Assembly: GCF_019279795.1 (NCBI RefSeq)
Contig: NC_056731.1
Location: 869,477,175 to 869,541,174 of the forward strand
Direction of reading: 5' to 3'
Length of the DNA stretch: 64,000 bases
Source of the DNA: Protopterus annectens
Taxonomy: Eukaryota; Chordata; Ceratodontiformes; Protopteridae
Position 1 is the first letter of the stretch; each line of letters begins with the position of its first letter. The notes beneath the pieces are model-generated. The model saw nothing but the letters and a program-made list of their open reading frames with translations. It did not search any database and had not been told where the DNA came from. Positions 1-10,640 of this stretch are shown here, piece after piece. The position numbers and the translations under genes are program-made.

Positions 1-1390
1 GAGTCCCCCACCTGTGGATTAGAAGTTTAAATGAGTTGGGTTCCAGCTTCCACTCGTGTGGGTCCAGTAGATTTCTGCTTAAGTCATCTGCCAGTGAATT
101 TTGTTTGCCTGGCAGGAACTGAGCTTGTAGGTGCACTTGGTGTTCCACAGGGCCATGGCTAACCTGCAGAGTGGGTAGCAATGAGTTCCCCCCTGCTTAT
201 GTACCACATAACTGTGGTGTGGTCTGTCTATCAGGAGTTGCCCTGGAAGGATAAGGTATTTGAAGGCTGTCAGAGCATTCTGTACAGCAAACATTTCTTT
301 TTGATGGATATGCAGGGGAATTTGTTCTGGGCTCCATTTGCCTTGAATGTATTTGCTTGACATGTGAGCCCCCCACGCATAGTCTGACGAGTCTGCTGTC
401 AGGGTTTGGGCGGCGAGGGGTTGAGTGAAAGGAAGTCCCTTGTTGTGGTTGCATGCCTCTGCCCTTAGACAAGGAATGATAGGAATCTGTGTTTCCAGGT
501 CCTGAGAATGTTGACACCAGAGACTTTTTAAGTACCACTGAAGTTTCCTCATATGCAGTCTTGCATATGGAATTAGTAGAATGCATGAGGCCATGAACCC
601 TACGGCTTGCATTATTTTTCTTGCAGATAGCTGGGTTTTGGTGGCCATTAGTTGGAAGTAGTTTGTCAAATAAACCTGTTTTTCTAGGGTTAGGAATGCC
701 ATCTGGGAAGTTGTGTTCAAGTTTGCTCCCAGGAATACAATCTTTTGGCTGGGCACCAGTTGTGATTTATTTTCATTGATGGTGTACCCCAGAGAAGTTA
801 GTAGTCTCTTTACAAATGCCAGGTGCTGAAGTAGCAATTCCTGACTGTCCGCCTGAATCAGGCAATCGTCCAATATGGGTAAATTTAAATATTTCTCTGC
901 CTGCAGTATGTAATGGCTGGAGCCAGGCACTTTGTGAATACCCTGGGCGCAGTAGATGAGCCAAAGGGAAGTGCAGAGAACGAATAGTGCATAGAGCCTG
1001 CCCTGAAATGTAGATATTTCCTGCAAGATTACCTTATGGGGAAGTGCAGATAAGCTTATTTTAAGTCTAGGGTGACTAGCCAGGCGTACTTGGCTAGCAT
1101 AGGAAGAAGCTGTTGCAGAGTCAGCATTTTCAATTTTGGGACCACTAAGGTGGTGTTGAAAATGACAGGTCTAGGATAGGGCGCCAAGAGCCCTCTTTTC
1201 TGGGCACCAGGAACAGTCTGGAGTAGAAACCCTGTCCCCTTTGCTCTATTGGCACAGGCTGAATAGCCCTGATACTGAGAAGAGTAAGTACTTGCTTTTG
1301 AGCCTCTGCCCACTGGCTTGGAGGAAGGTCTGGCAACCCACTTGGGGAAGGCAGTGAGTGGAAGTGGAATCTGTTTAGGACTCATCGGTC
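1..1390 (-). pseudogene. A1 reverse transcriptase / RNase H, frameshifted
   Basis: RT and RNase H would copy the element RNA and remove it from the hybrid. Frame 1026-79 holds the RT motif C region, where the usual YLDD reads ILDD, followed by the thumb and RNase H. The RNase H first aspartate lies in TADSSDYAWGAH and its glutamate in HQKEMFAV. The usual TDNTTVMWY block is scrambled by a local frameshift. Upstream RT fingers lie in other frames (1336-1145 and 1385-1056), so at least two frameshifts separate fingers from palm. RNase H continues past base 79 as the DPHEW-type segment. The gene is inactive. Confidence 0.8.
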
Positions 1391-1484
1391 CTGGGTAATG
1401 GACATCCAGTTTTTTGCATGCAGGGTGAGTTTTCCTCCTAGGGGTGCAAGTACTTGGGCCTTGCTGGGAAGCAAGATAGACAAG

Positions 1485-3314
1485 TCATTGTGAACTTTTT
1501 CCATAACGGGGTGGCTTACCACTCCCTGTTTTAGAGGAGGGAGCACTCCATTGTTTTGATCTCTGCATACCCTGAGACTGTAGTCTTGGTGGTCTCTTGC
1601 CCCTGGGTTTGGACTGAGAATGTCTGGGAGGGACTGGAAAGGACCAGTTTTTAGAAGGCCAATGCCTACTGAATCTAGGTGGCTGCACCTGTAAGAAATC
1701 TTTCACAGTTTGCATAGATTTATCTATTTCCTCCATCTTTTTAAGAACAACTTCTGCTTTTGCGCCAAACAAACTTTTCTGGTTTAATGGAGCATCTAGT
1801 AATTTTGCTTTGACAGTCTGGCAAAATTTGCTCCTTCAGCCAAACATGCCTTCTCATTACAGACCCAGTGACAGCAGCCCTGCAAGATGCTTCTAAGGCA
1901 TCAAAACCACACTGCAAAGTAGGTTTACTAACTTGGTTTGCAGAATGCATTAACTCTTGTAATTCTTTATTTTCTGTACAATCTGGAAGCAACAACATTT
2001 TTTGTTTAATTAGTTCCATAATATGTTGCTGATACTTCAACATGTGAAACTGGCAATTCAATGCCCTGATAGTAAGAGTAGCGGAGGTACATACCTTCTT
2101 ACTCAGTCTGTCTAAAGCTCTAGAATCCCTGTCCGAAGGGGTAAGATTTTTTGGCTGTAGTAGTCTTACTGCCTTTAGGTCCATGGGAAATGGTCTCTGG
2201 ATCCACAGTGGGACTCTTAAAGAGAAATTTGTGTGAGTCAGGTACTCTGTAGTACCGATCAGGCTTTCTAGGAGCTGGTGGTAAAGTATCAGGAGTAAGA
2301 CTGGATTCCATGAAGACATCATCTACAATGTCCAGGACAGGGGGTATAGCTAGAGGCCTGTTCTGAGGCAAGTCTAAAAATTCTCCGAGTCTATTTTTAG
2401 ACTGAGGGTAGTCCTGGCATTCCCAGTGGAAATGCTCTCAAAGTATGCAAGATTTTACCAAAAGAAGTCCTCTGGAGGGGAGACAGAGGATATGGAATCC
2501 TTTGCATTTGAATCCTTATAGGTAGATAAGGGAAAGTCCTGGTAATCAGAGGGATCAGAGTCATCGGACTCATGGTCTGTAGAATCAGAAGGAAAATCAA
2601 TTTGTTGTCTTTTAGAGGGGGAAGGCTGGCTTCCCCTAATTAAAGTTATAAGGTCTTCAGCCATTCTAAGCATTTGTTTCTGTGGCAAGGGGGCTTGAGC
2701 ATGCGCTTTGGTAGTCGGTTTTCTAGGTGGTTTTCTAGGCGTAGTGCGAACTCTGGGCCTGAGAAACTCTGTAGTTTTAGTCAAAAACAAAGCTGTCTGT
2801 TTAATGCAAACATCAAAAGGTTGGAATACACCCTCAGGAGCTGGTGCCTGAACAGCGGCTCGGGACCCATCCAAGGTAGAGACATCTGCAGGTTCCATAG
2901 TCTAAGAAGCTTCTCGCGGCATACCGAACTCCGAATGGGTCTCAGCAGAGGCTTGCAAATCTGTAGAAGCGGGTATCAGGGGCTGCGAAAGGAACAGAGT
3001 ACCAGCAGACTGGCGACTAGCTTAATGGAAGCGTCATTGGCAGTTTTGGACCTATGCGGTCTGTCTTTATCCTTACTTTTTTTAGGAAGATCGGTAGTCG
3101 GATGGTTTATCGAAGCCATTTCGGAACACGGAGAACGAGAGCTAAAGAATTTAGCAACAAAGATAGCCAGACAATGAATAGTTCGGCCGTTAAGGCACAA
3201 AACTTACAGCGAGGAACGTTGTGGTCTGGGCCTAAACACATGATGCAGTAATAATGAAAATCTCTGAGGTATTTGCTTTCCACAGGCAAGACAATTGTTA
3301 AAGTTTTCTGACAT
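1485..3314 (-). pseudogene. A1 gag, frameshifted
   Basis: This is the structural (Gag) ORF of a DIRS element. The likely start is the ATG at 3314, because MSE(K/N)-type starts recur at the same place in the other A copies. The N-terminus holds a cysteine/histidine zinc module (CLACGK, then CLGPDH, then CKFCAL) interrupted by a frameshift near 3260. A basic KKSKDKDRPHRSK stretch follows, then a Ser/Pro-rich acidic middle and a helical C-terminal domain (VYTSATLAIRALNCQFH-type block near 2080) that is conserved in all A copies. Fragments lie in at least four frames. The C-terminal lysine/arginine-rich tail runs to about 1485. Confidence 0.75.
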
Positions 3315-3399
3315 CGGTTAGGGCAAGAAAAAAGGATCCCCAATGGGGTACTTAGCTTTAGAAGACTTCAGGTCTGAAACTTGAAAAATGAAAATTTCA

Positions 3400-3640
3400 G
3401 GTAGTGGCCGACTGGCACTTGCGAGCTGCTTCTGCTTCGGGCGGGATCCCACGCAGCAAGAAAAACTGATGTAATGGCGTTGACTGCATGTTTCATACCC
3501 CTGACGACCTGACGTAACGAAAGAGGCGACAGCACCCAACACGGAAATCCCAAGACTCTGGTATTCGGGCCGACTGAATGCTACCTGCAGGCAGATAACC
3601 CAAGTGTGATGACTGCCAACAGTGAAACATGAAGAACATC
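3400..3640 (-). repeat. A1 5' inverted terminal repeat with promoter
   Basis: This segment matches, as an inverted copy, the first roughly 240 bases of the family A 3' termini at 5590-5810 and 17165-17370. It ends in GAACATCT at 3640. The family A promoter layout is degraded here: on the minus strand a CRE-like TGACG core is altered, and a GGGTATGAAAC sequence stands where better copies have GGGGTATAAAA. Confidence 0.7.
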
Positions 3641-4499
3641 TACAGGATTGGCAAGTATATCCACGTTCCTGCCGAGAAAGAGAGAAGCCTGTTCACCGGT
3701 AAGTGCAGCTGGAAGGAGTTCGTCAAAAGGTAAGTTGTCACTAAAGTGTTCACAAGCACCACACACACTTACCAGTCCCCAATAAATCAAGTAAACAAAC
3801 AGTACACTCCCAAAATACCCAGGAATACCTTTTGCCCAGACAAGTCCAGTTTGAAGGAGCCAGCCAGAAGGTAAGTTGTCCAGGTGTGCATATGCACTAA
3901 ATGCTTACTTCCCCTAAAAAGTACACAATTTCCCCTAAAAAAACACACAGCATAAACACAGTGCACGTTTATGCCAGATAACTGCCCCAAATAAAAATAT
4001 CCTGTCAAATTAGACATTTCTGGTAAAACAGGAAATCCAATAACAATGCCAGTCTTCTTAGAGACCTAATGCATATTTTTTTTTCTAAAAAGACCAAAAA
4101 TATGTATGGAAGGGTTCCCCAAATCAGACTTATCTGCCAGTAAACTATACCTTCAATCCTCTGAAGCTGAGGAGCAGCACTCGAGGATGGCAAGAGAGTA
4201 TGGAGGGTTTTTGACATCAGGCTGCCATTTTCTCCCTCCAGCTGCATCAGACTGGGCACATGTGGAAGGGAGCCCGAGACTTTGGAAGACTGGTTTGCCT
4301 GTTGTACCTCAGGAAGGATACAACTCGTACAGCTAAAGGTTAGTGCAACAGTGACACTGATGAACATGAAGCAAGATGTCTCAAGACATTTTTTGCATCA
4401 TAAAGGGTTGATTTTCAAGAATGAAACATGCTTTGGGAAGGTCAGTATGAGAGAATGCAGAGAAAATGAAACAAATCTGTAGACAATAAGGATGCCAAT
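3641..4499. other. Unassigned DNA with two divergent repeat units
   Basis: I see no convincing gene. Two related units, about 142 bases apart, share a GAAGGAG...AAGGTAAGTTGTC core at about 3711-3739 and 3853-3881, each followed by purine/CA-rich sequence. Short open frames exist (for example 4106-4336 on plus) but show no recognisable motif. This could be an old non-autonomous element. Confidence 0.4.
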
Positions 4500-4593
4500 T
4501 TAGAGGAACAGGCAAAACAAATAGAAAATGGACTTTGATTGGATACAAATGGAAAAGTGTGATATACCTGGGTTATGGAATCACATTATAAAA
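4500..4593 (+). mobile_element. Possible L1/Tx1-like LINE scrap, left of B1
   Basis: The plus strand can be read as GYKWKSVIYLGYGIT at the very edge of B1. This resembles the KYLGI-x-IT motif that follows the RT palm in L1-like LINEs. The flank on the other side of B1 (45449 onward) also has an L1-like C-terminal look, so B1 may have landed in an old L1-like copy. The match is short and made by eye. Confidence 0.35.
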
Positions 4594-5045
4594 AAAAGTT
4601 ATGTACCTACCATAACGTTCCATGTTTGTTGTCCTACATCTCGCCTTCCTTCTTGTTGATCGGGTTTGGAGACTATCCTCGGCTACGACTCTGCCGATAT
4701 ACAATAGCTTGAGAGCTTTTACTAACTCGAGGCTACCCCTTATCCCAACATGCCTAGCGGCAGCTACCCAGATCTTGTTTGTAAAAGCCCACACTAGACA
4801 TATGTAGTAAGAAAAACAATTTTTTACTAAGCCCTTACACACCAAGGTAGGAAGGAAAGAAAAAGGACAAATTATGGTTAACCAACCTGGTATGTCAGCA
4901 GGAAACTCAGCCAGTGTAAGCAATAAAGAACTCCTCTCGAACCTCCAGGAAAGGAGAAGGAGGGGGGATGCAAGAAGGAAAGTGAGATGAAGGACAACAA
5001 ACATGGAACGTTAAGGTGGGTACATAACTTCTTTAAGTTATGCTG
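4594..5045 (-). repeat. B1 3' terminal complex: terminal repeat plus ICR
   Basis: The outer arm (AAGTTATGTACCTACCATAA at about 4597-4616) is repeated inverted near 5004-5033. The terminal repeat proper (about 4620-4790) is an inverted copy of 45270-45448. The ICR junction near 5033 fuses the complement of the left end (GTACATAACTTCTT) to the complement of the right end (AAGTTATGCTGTCCC). This is the arrangement expected for a DIRS circle junction template. Confidence 0.8.
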
Positions 5046-5565
5046 TCCCATCTCGCCTTCATTCTTGCTGATTGGGACCACATCCCCAGCACCTGGTTCT
5101 CTGTTGGTTCACTGGAACAAACTCTTCAGGACCGTGGAACCAAAGGATGCCCTATTCCAGGAGACCACATCCACTTTGTAATCAGAGATAAAAGGTATGA
5201 GGATTTGTCCATGTTGCTGCTGCACTAATCTAAAGGCAATTTAGCTTGTAAGGCAACAGAGGTAGCCAAGGCCCTGGTTGAATGTCCTCTGGATATTCCT
5301 GGAAGCGTCTTTTTACGCAAACCATATGAATAAGTGATTGTGTATGACAGTCATTTTGATAATGTCACTTTAGAAACTGGATAACCTTGCTTATTGTCAG
5401 CAAAGGATATGAACAACTGGTCTGATTTTCTGAGGTCTTTGGTCCTGTGTAAATAAAAAGGTAATTGTCTATGAACATCCAATTGGTGTAATCTATACTC
5501 TGCCTTGTTGCCATAATTGGGGAAGAACACAGGAAGCTCGCTGGACTGACTTAAGTTCTACTCAG
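5046..5565 (-). pseudogene. B1 tyrosine recombinase, C-terminal part only
   Basis: Complementary-strand frames from about 5565 down encode the recombinase C-terminal half, similar to B2 at 19250-19720. Recognisable parts are a FPNYGNKAEY-like block, the QLPFYLHRTKDLRKSDQLF-like block and a C-terminal FISDYKVD segment that retains the expected nucleophilic tyrosine. Frames are disrupted. The central part with the first catalytic arginine is missing because the gene stops where A2 begins. Confidence 0.6.
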
Positions 5566-6060
5566 AAAGTAGAATTGTCTACACTTACCATAAATGTAGA
5601 TGTTCGAGTGCATTCACTGTTACAGTCATTACACATTTGGGTAATCTGCTGGCAGGTTGCCCTCAGTCGGCCTGATTAACAAAGTCTTGGGTCCTGCATC
5701 GGTTGCTGTCCCTTCTTCCATGACGTCAGGTTGTCAAGGGTATAAAACATGCAGCAGACGCCATATCTGTTTTTCTTGCCCCAGATGTCAGTTGCCCTCC
5801 AAATGGGGAGCCAAATATTTAAGTAATTAAACACAGAAATATACCTCCAAACAAAAGCAAATACATCAAAAAGGCTTTTAAGCATAGTAAAGGAAAGTAG
5901 AGGTATAGTAAGAGAAAAACAGGTGGTTGGAGGGAGGGTAACCAGGACTGCAACAGTGAATACACCCGAACATCTACATTTATGGTAAGTGTACACAACT
6001 GTACTATGGCTCTTCACTGTTGCAGTCATTACATTTGGGTAGATTCCCAAAGCTATGGTA
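5566..6060 (-). repeat. A2 3' terminal complex: ITR, spacer, ICR
   Basis: The outer arm TACCATAAATGTAGATGTTC (5586-5605) is repeated inverted as GAACATCTACATTTATGGTA (5968-5987). Between them lies the inverted copy of the 5' terminal repeat, with a CRE-like TGACGTCA (5722-5729) and a plus-strand GTATAAAAC box (5740-5748). The ICR junction near 6005 joins ACAACTGTACT to the complement of the high end. Confidence 0.85.
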
Positions 6061-6072
6061 GGGAGGATGGAT

Positions 6073-7190
6073 TTATACAGTATTAGGACCAGCTATAAGG
6101 CCCTGCAGGACAGCAGTGGCAAAGCCAGCTCTGGATTTATAGAACAAAGGTAAATGGTAATGTTTGGTGAACATATAAACTGAGTTCCAGGTAGCAGCTT
6201 CTAGAATGTCTCTGGTAGGAACACCTCTGAGAAAGGCTGTAGAAGTAGATGCAGCCCTGGGGGATAGTTTTACCATGGTGCATATAGCAGAAATGAATAC
6301 AATGGCTTATCCATTTGGAAATAGTCTGCTTTGAAATAGCCTTTCTCTCTGCCCCTGCAGCAAATGCCACCAGTAGTTCAGATTTTCTTAACGATTTTGC
6401 CCTGTTTAAGTAAAATCCAAGTTGTTTGTGTACATCCAATGAATGCAGAATCCGCTCCCTCTTGTTCTGTGGATTGGGAAAGAAAGTTGGCAAATGAATG
6501 GTCTGATTAAGAGCCACATCGGATACCACCTTAGGCATGAAGGATGGATTGGTCCTGAGAGACACCCTGTCCGCATGAAAAATAATGAAAGGCTCCACTG
6601 CCATAAGAGCCTGTAATTCGGAAATCCTTCTAGCTGAAGTGACTGCTAAAAGGAAAGCTATTTTCCAAGAGAGAAATTTTAAGTCTGCAGTAGCAGCTGG
6701 CTCGAAAGGAGGGAGAGTGAGTTCTTCCAATACAAAATTGAGGTCCCAGGCAGGGGATGGAGCTCTCCTACGTGGTCTTAAATTTTTGTCCCCTCTGAGA
6801 TACTGCTTTAGCAGAGGATGAGAGAAGAGGGGAGGATCTGTGTTGTAATGAGCTGAAATGGCGGAAGCATGGATTTTTATGGAAGAAAAGGACAGGTGCT
6901 TGTGAAGCATCTCAGTTAAGTATTGTAAAATCTGTGGAATATTGGACACTGCTGTGCTTATCCCTTTTGATTGATTCCAGGCACAGAATCTTTTCCATTT
7001 GTCAGCATAAGATTTTCTAGTACTAGGCCTTCTTGCCTCCAAAATTACATCCATCACAGGTTTGCTGAGGGATGCTAAGGGTGAATTTAGGTGATTAGCC
7101 ATGCTGCAAGATTCAAAGTTTGGAGCGGAGTGTGCAGAATCTGGTTGTTCTGCTGAGACAGTAAGTAAGGTGTCTGAAGCAGGTGCCACG
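6073..7190 (-). pseudogene. A2 tyrosine recombinase, catalytic HxxR box deleted
   Basis: This is the DIRS recombinase that would integrate circular DNA. It lies in a 511-codon open frame (7672-6137) that also begins with an RNase H scrap, fused in frame by a deletion near 7520. The N-terminal core-binding region (RRPSTRKSYADKWKRFC) and the first catalytic arginine block (TSARRISELQALM) are intact. The H-S-T-R-A box present in A3 and A4 is lost through a roughly 22-base deletion near 6255, which also shifts the frame, so the tyrosine segment is read out of frame. The protein is therefore inactive despite the long frame. Confidence 0.85.
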
Positions 7191-8890
7191 GTGGAAGGTG
7201 TGACACTGCACAGGAGTGGGTACCAGTGTTGGCGAGGCCAGTCTGGAGCAATCAAAATAATTTTTGGTTTGTCCTGACTTTTAGTAGAACTTTGGAGAGC
7301 AGAGGCAGAGGGGGAAAAACATAGACCGACAGGTGTTTCCAGCTGAATGATATAGCATCCACTTTCCAGGCTTTTTTGTGATGAGTTCTTGTGCAGAATT
7401 TGTCCAACAGATAGTGCTGGGGTGAGGCAAAAAGATCTATGTCTGGACTCCCCCATTTGCGTGTCAACATGTTGAAAATCCGCGGTCCCAGTTTCCATTC
7501 GTGTGGGTCCACGAGATTTCTTTATTAAGTGTCCTGGATGAAGGTAGTCCTTGAAGGCTGTCAGTGCATTCTGTACAGCTAGCATCTCTTTTTTACTGAT
7601 ATGAAGGTGCATTTGATTTGAGCTCCATTTGCCCTGAATGCACTTCCCCTGCCAGATGAGCCCCCCAAGCATAGTCTGATGCGTCTGTAGTTAGGGTTTG
7701 GGCGGCAGGGGGTAGTGTGAACGGCAGTCCCTTGTTCTGGTGGCAGGCCTCTACCCACCATAGGAACACTAGGTGCAGGCAAGGTATGATAGGAATCACT
7801 GTTTCCAGGCTGTGACAATGTTGACTCCATAGACTTTTTAAATACCACTGAAGTTTCCTCATATGCAGTCTTGCATATGGAATTAGAAGAATGCAGGAGG
7901 CCATGAACCCCAAAGTTTGCAGTATTTGTCTTCCAGAAAGCAAGGTTTATTGTGGCCACCTGTTTGAAGTAAGTCAACAAATTAATTTGCTTTTCTGGTG
8001 TCGGGAAAGCCATCTGGGCAGTTGTATTCTAGCTTGCACCCAGGAATGTAATTTTCTGAGAGGGTACCAGTTGTGATTTCTTTTTGTTTATAGTGTACCC
8101 TAGACAAGTTAGAACTGTTTTTACAAACGCCAGACGTTTTAGAAGAATGTCCTTGTTTTCTGCCCGAATTAGACAATCGTCCAGATATAGATATATCTGA
8201 ATATTTCTTTGCCTGCAAAATGCAATTACTGGAGCCAGGCACTTTGTGAAGACCCTGGGCGCAGTAGATAAGCCAAAGGGCAGTGCAGAGAACTGGTAAT
8301 GCAAGTAGCCTGCTTTGAAGTGGAGGTATCTTCTGCAGGATTCCCTGATTGGGATATGCAGGTAAGCCAATTTTAAATCTAGAATTGCCAACCAGGCATC
8401 TTTGCCTAGCATAGGAAGCAACTGGTGAATCAGCATCTTGAATCTTGGAATGTCCAGAAAGGTGTTTAGAGTGGATAAGTCCAGAATTGGACACCATGAT
8501 ATGTCTTTTCTGGGTACCAGGAAAAGTCTTGAATAGAAACCTTAACCCTTTTCCTCTTCTGGTACTAGTTGAATAGCCCCCATGCTCATGAGGGAAAGTA
8601 CTTGTTTCTGGGCCTATGCCCACTGATTTGGAGGCAGGTCTGGCCATCCGTTTGGAGTTGGCAATGTGTGGAAATGAAATCGGTATCCCTGGGATACTAT
8701 ATTTAAAACCCATTTGTCCTGGGTTATAAGTTGCCAGTTTTTTGCATGAAGAGCCAGTTTTCCCCCCAAAGGGGCAGCAAAAAGGTAAGTGCTTGGTAAG
8801 TGTAGAGGGAAGTCATTGAGACTGCTTCCCATAGGGAAGTGTCTTGTTTCCAGATTTGGAAGACGAGGCACTCCATTGCTTTGTTCTGAA
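7190..8890 (-). pseudogene. A2 reverse transcriptase / RNase H, broken
   Basis: RT palm motifs lie in frame 8436-8029: motif A LDLKLAYLHI, motif B LPFGLSTAPRVF and motif C YLDDCLI, all with key residues present. RT fingers lie in 8871-8614 in another frame. RNase H follows at 7943-7593 with the TTDASDYAWGAH aspartate and KKEMLAV glutamate. A deletion near 7520 removes the TDNTTVMWY and LADDLSRN blocks. The RNase H ORF end (IILIAPDWPRQHWYPLL) overlaps the recombinase start in another frame, the usual DIRS layout. Confidence 0.8.
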
Positions 8891-8956
8891 CGTCCCTTGC
8901 GACTGAAACTTGGTGCCTTTGGAATGTCTGGGTTTGACTTGAGTAGCTCTCGAAGG
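8891..8956 (-). pseudogene. A2 gag, C-terminal end (left of A3)
   Basis: This is the last part of A2 gag, a basic tail with an FQSQGTFRTKQW segment shared with A1 and A4. It breaks at 8956 where A3 is inserted and continues at 14315. Confidence 0.7.
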
Positions 8957-9440
8957 AAAGTACAGTTTTGTACCTACCATAAATGTAGATGTCCGATAGA
9001 TATGCAACTGCAGTCCTTACATATAGGGGTTGCCCTGCTTCAGGCAGCCCTTCGGTCGGCCGGATTCCAAAGTCTGGGTCCGGCGTCGGCTGATGTCGCC
9101 TCTTCCCTGACGTCAGAGCGACTGGGGTATAAAAGCATCAGTCGACACCATCTTCTTCAGTGTTTCTTGCCCCAGACGCCAGGTGCCCTCCAAGGAAGGC
9201 TAAAAATTAGAGACTGGATAAAAAATTCCAGACATGCACAACAGTAATAAACAGATACACCATAACAGATTTCCCCAGCTAATTTGGAAAGGGAAGTGGA
9301 CCAAAAAAGGATAATTTACAGAGGGGTAGGAGGGAGGGAAAACCTGACTGCAGTTGCATATCTATCGGACATCTACATTTATGGTAGGTACAAAACTGTA
9401 CTATGTCCTTCAAGAATGCAACTGCAGTCCTTACATATGG
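8957..9440 (-). repeat. A3 3' terminal complex: ITR, spacer, ICR
   Basis: The outer arm CCATAAATGTAGATGTCCGA (8978-8997) is repeated inverted at about 9366-9384. The ITR (about 9003-9190) is an inverted copy of 14085-14300. The ICR junction near 9401 joins CAAAACTGTACT with ATGTCCTTCAAGAATGCAAC, the complements of the two element ends. Confidence 0.9.
9106..9135 (+). promoter_or_regulatory. CRE-like site plus TATA box in A3 3' ITR
   Basis: The plus strand has a perfect palindromic TGACGTCA (9108-9115) followed 11 bases later by GTATAAAAG (9126-9134). The mirror copy in the 5' ITR would drive gag. This copy points into the element from its 3' end, so it could make antisense RNA. Confidence 0.6.
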
Positions 9441-9532
9441 GTTGAACACCATAGCCAAGCTGGGGGCAGTAGGATCTAAGATAAAGATGGTGTAGCTAAA
9501 ATGCCCTGCAGGACTGCCGAAGCAAAGCCTGC

Positions 9533-10640
9533 TCAGGATCTGGAATATAAAGGCAGGATGTAGTGTTTGGAAAATGTATGCACGGAGCTCCATGTAGCAG
9601 CTTCTAGAATGTCCTTTGTAGCCACCCCTCTTAGAAAGGCTGTGGAGGTGGCTATAGCTCTGGTGGAGTGTGGCCTGATATTGGCTGGCACACCTTTTCC
9701 ATGGAAAGAGTAACAGAATCTGATGCAGTGTCCAATCCATTTTGAAATTGTTTGTTTGGAAATTGCCTTTCCTTGTACTCCAGCAGCGTAAGCTACAAAT
9801 AGTTGGTCAGACTTTCTGTTGGCTTTTGTTCTGTCCAAGTAGTAGCGCAATTGTCCGTGTATGTCCAAAGTGTGCAGCAGCTTTTCTCCTTTATTTTGAG
9901 GATTGGGAAAGAAGGTAGGCAGGTGAATTGCTTGATTTAGAGACACCCTGGATATCACTTTTGGCATGAATGAAGGATTGGTTCTTAAAGAAACTCTGTC
10001 CTGATGAAAAATGAGAAATGGAGGTACTGCCATGAGGGCCTGTATCTCCGCGACTCTTCTTGCTGAGGTAATTGCCAACAGGAAAATTGTTTTCCAGGAG
10101 AGAAATTGCAATTCTGAAGATGCTGCTGGCTCAAAAGGAGGGAGGGTTAATTTTTCCAACACGAAGTTGAGGTCCCATGCAGGCACTGGTGGTTTTCTGG
10201 GAGGTTTGACATTCTTAATCCCTCTTAGAAACTGTCTTATCAAAGGATGTGAAAACACAGGTGGATCACTGTTGTATTTTGCTGAAATTGCTGAAGCGTG
10301 TATTTTTATGGAAGAACATGAAAGGCCATTATGTAGCATTTCTGCCAAGTATTCTAGTATCTGTGGGATGCTCATTACTGATGCATCCTGACCCTTGCTG
10401 GCATTTCAGATGTTGAATCTCTTCCATTTGGCTGAGTAAGTTTTTCTGGTGGAAGGTCCGCGTGCTTCCAGTAAGATCTCTTGAACTTTCTTGGACAGAG
10501 AGATATGGGGAGAAGTCATGGAACCCTCCAAGCTGTCAGCTGTAATGTTTGCAGGTTGGGATGAAATGTCCTGTAATTGTGCTGAGTCAGAAGCAGAGGC
10601 CATTGAGGCAGGGGCCAAGGCTTGGTGCGAGTTATGCTCC
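9533..10640 (-). pseudogene. A3 tyrosine recombinase, almost intact
   Basis: The recombinase reads in one frame from about 10618 to 9533 apart from one internal TGA near 10406, where relatives have a tryptophan codon after KWKRF. Catalytic positions are present: TSARRVAEIQALM (first arginine), HSTRA (histidine and second arginine), ATWSSVHTF and KHY with the terminal tyrosine. A second TGA at 9533 replaces an arginine codon and removes about 20 C-terminal residues found in A4 and A5. The start overlaps the RNase H frame ending at 10516. Frame loss is therefore mostly through two point changes. Confidence 0.85.

Larger units (their letters stand above)
1..3640 (-). mobile_element. DIRS family A element A1, cut by window start
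   Basis: This is the 5' three-fifths of a minus-strand DIRS retrotransposon. From high to low coordinate it holds the 5' terminal repeat, gag, and RT/RNase H up to the window edge. The recombinase and 3' terminal complex would lie before base 1. It is assigned to DIRS because its RT/RNase H and gag match copies in this window that retain a tyrosine recombinase and complementary-region structure. The 5' end is placed at 3640, where the terminal GAACATCT motif shared by family A copies ends. Confidence 0.85.

Noticed and set aside
4106-4482. Two short plus-strand frames as host exons
   Set aside because: No conserved motif, no clear splice pair and no continuation; a single GTTAGT-like donor is not enough.
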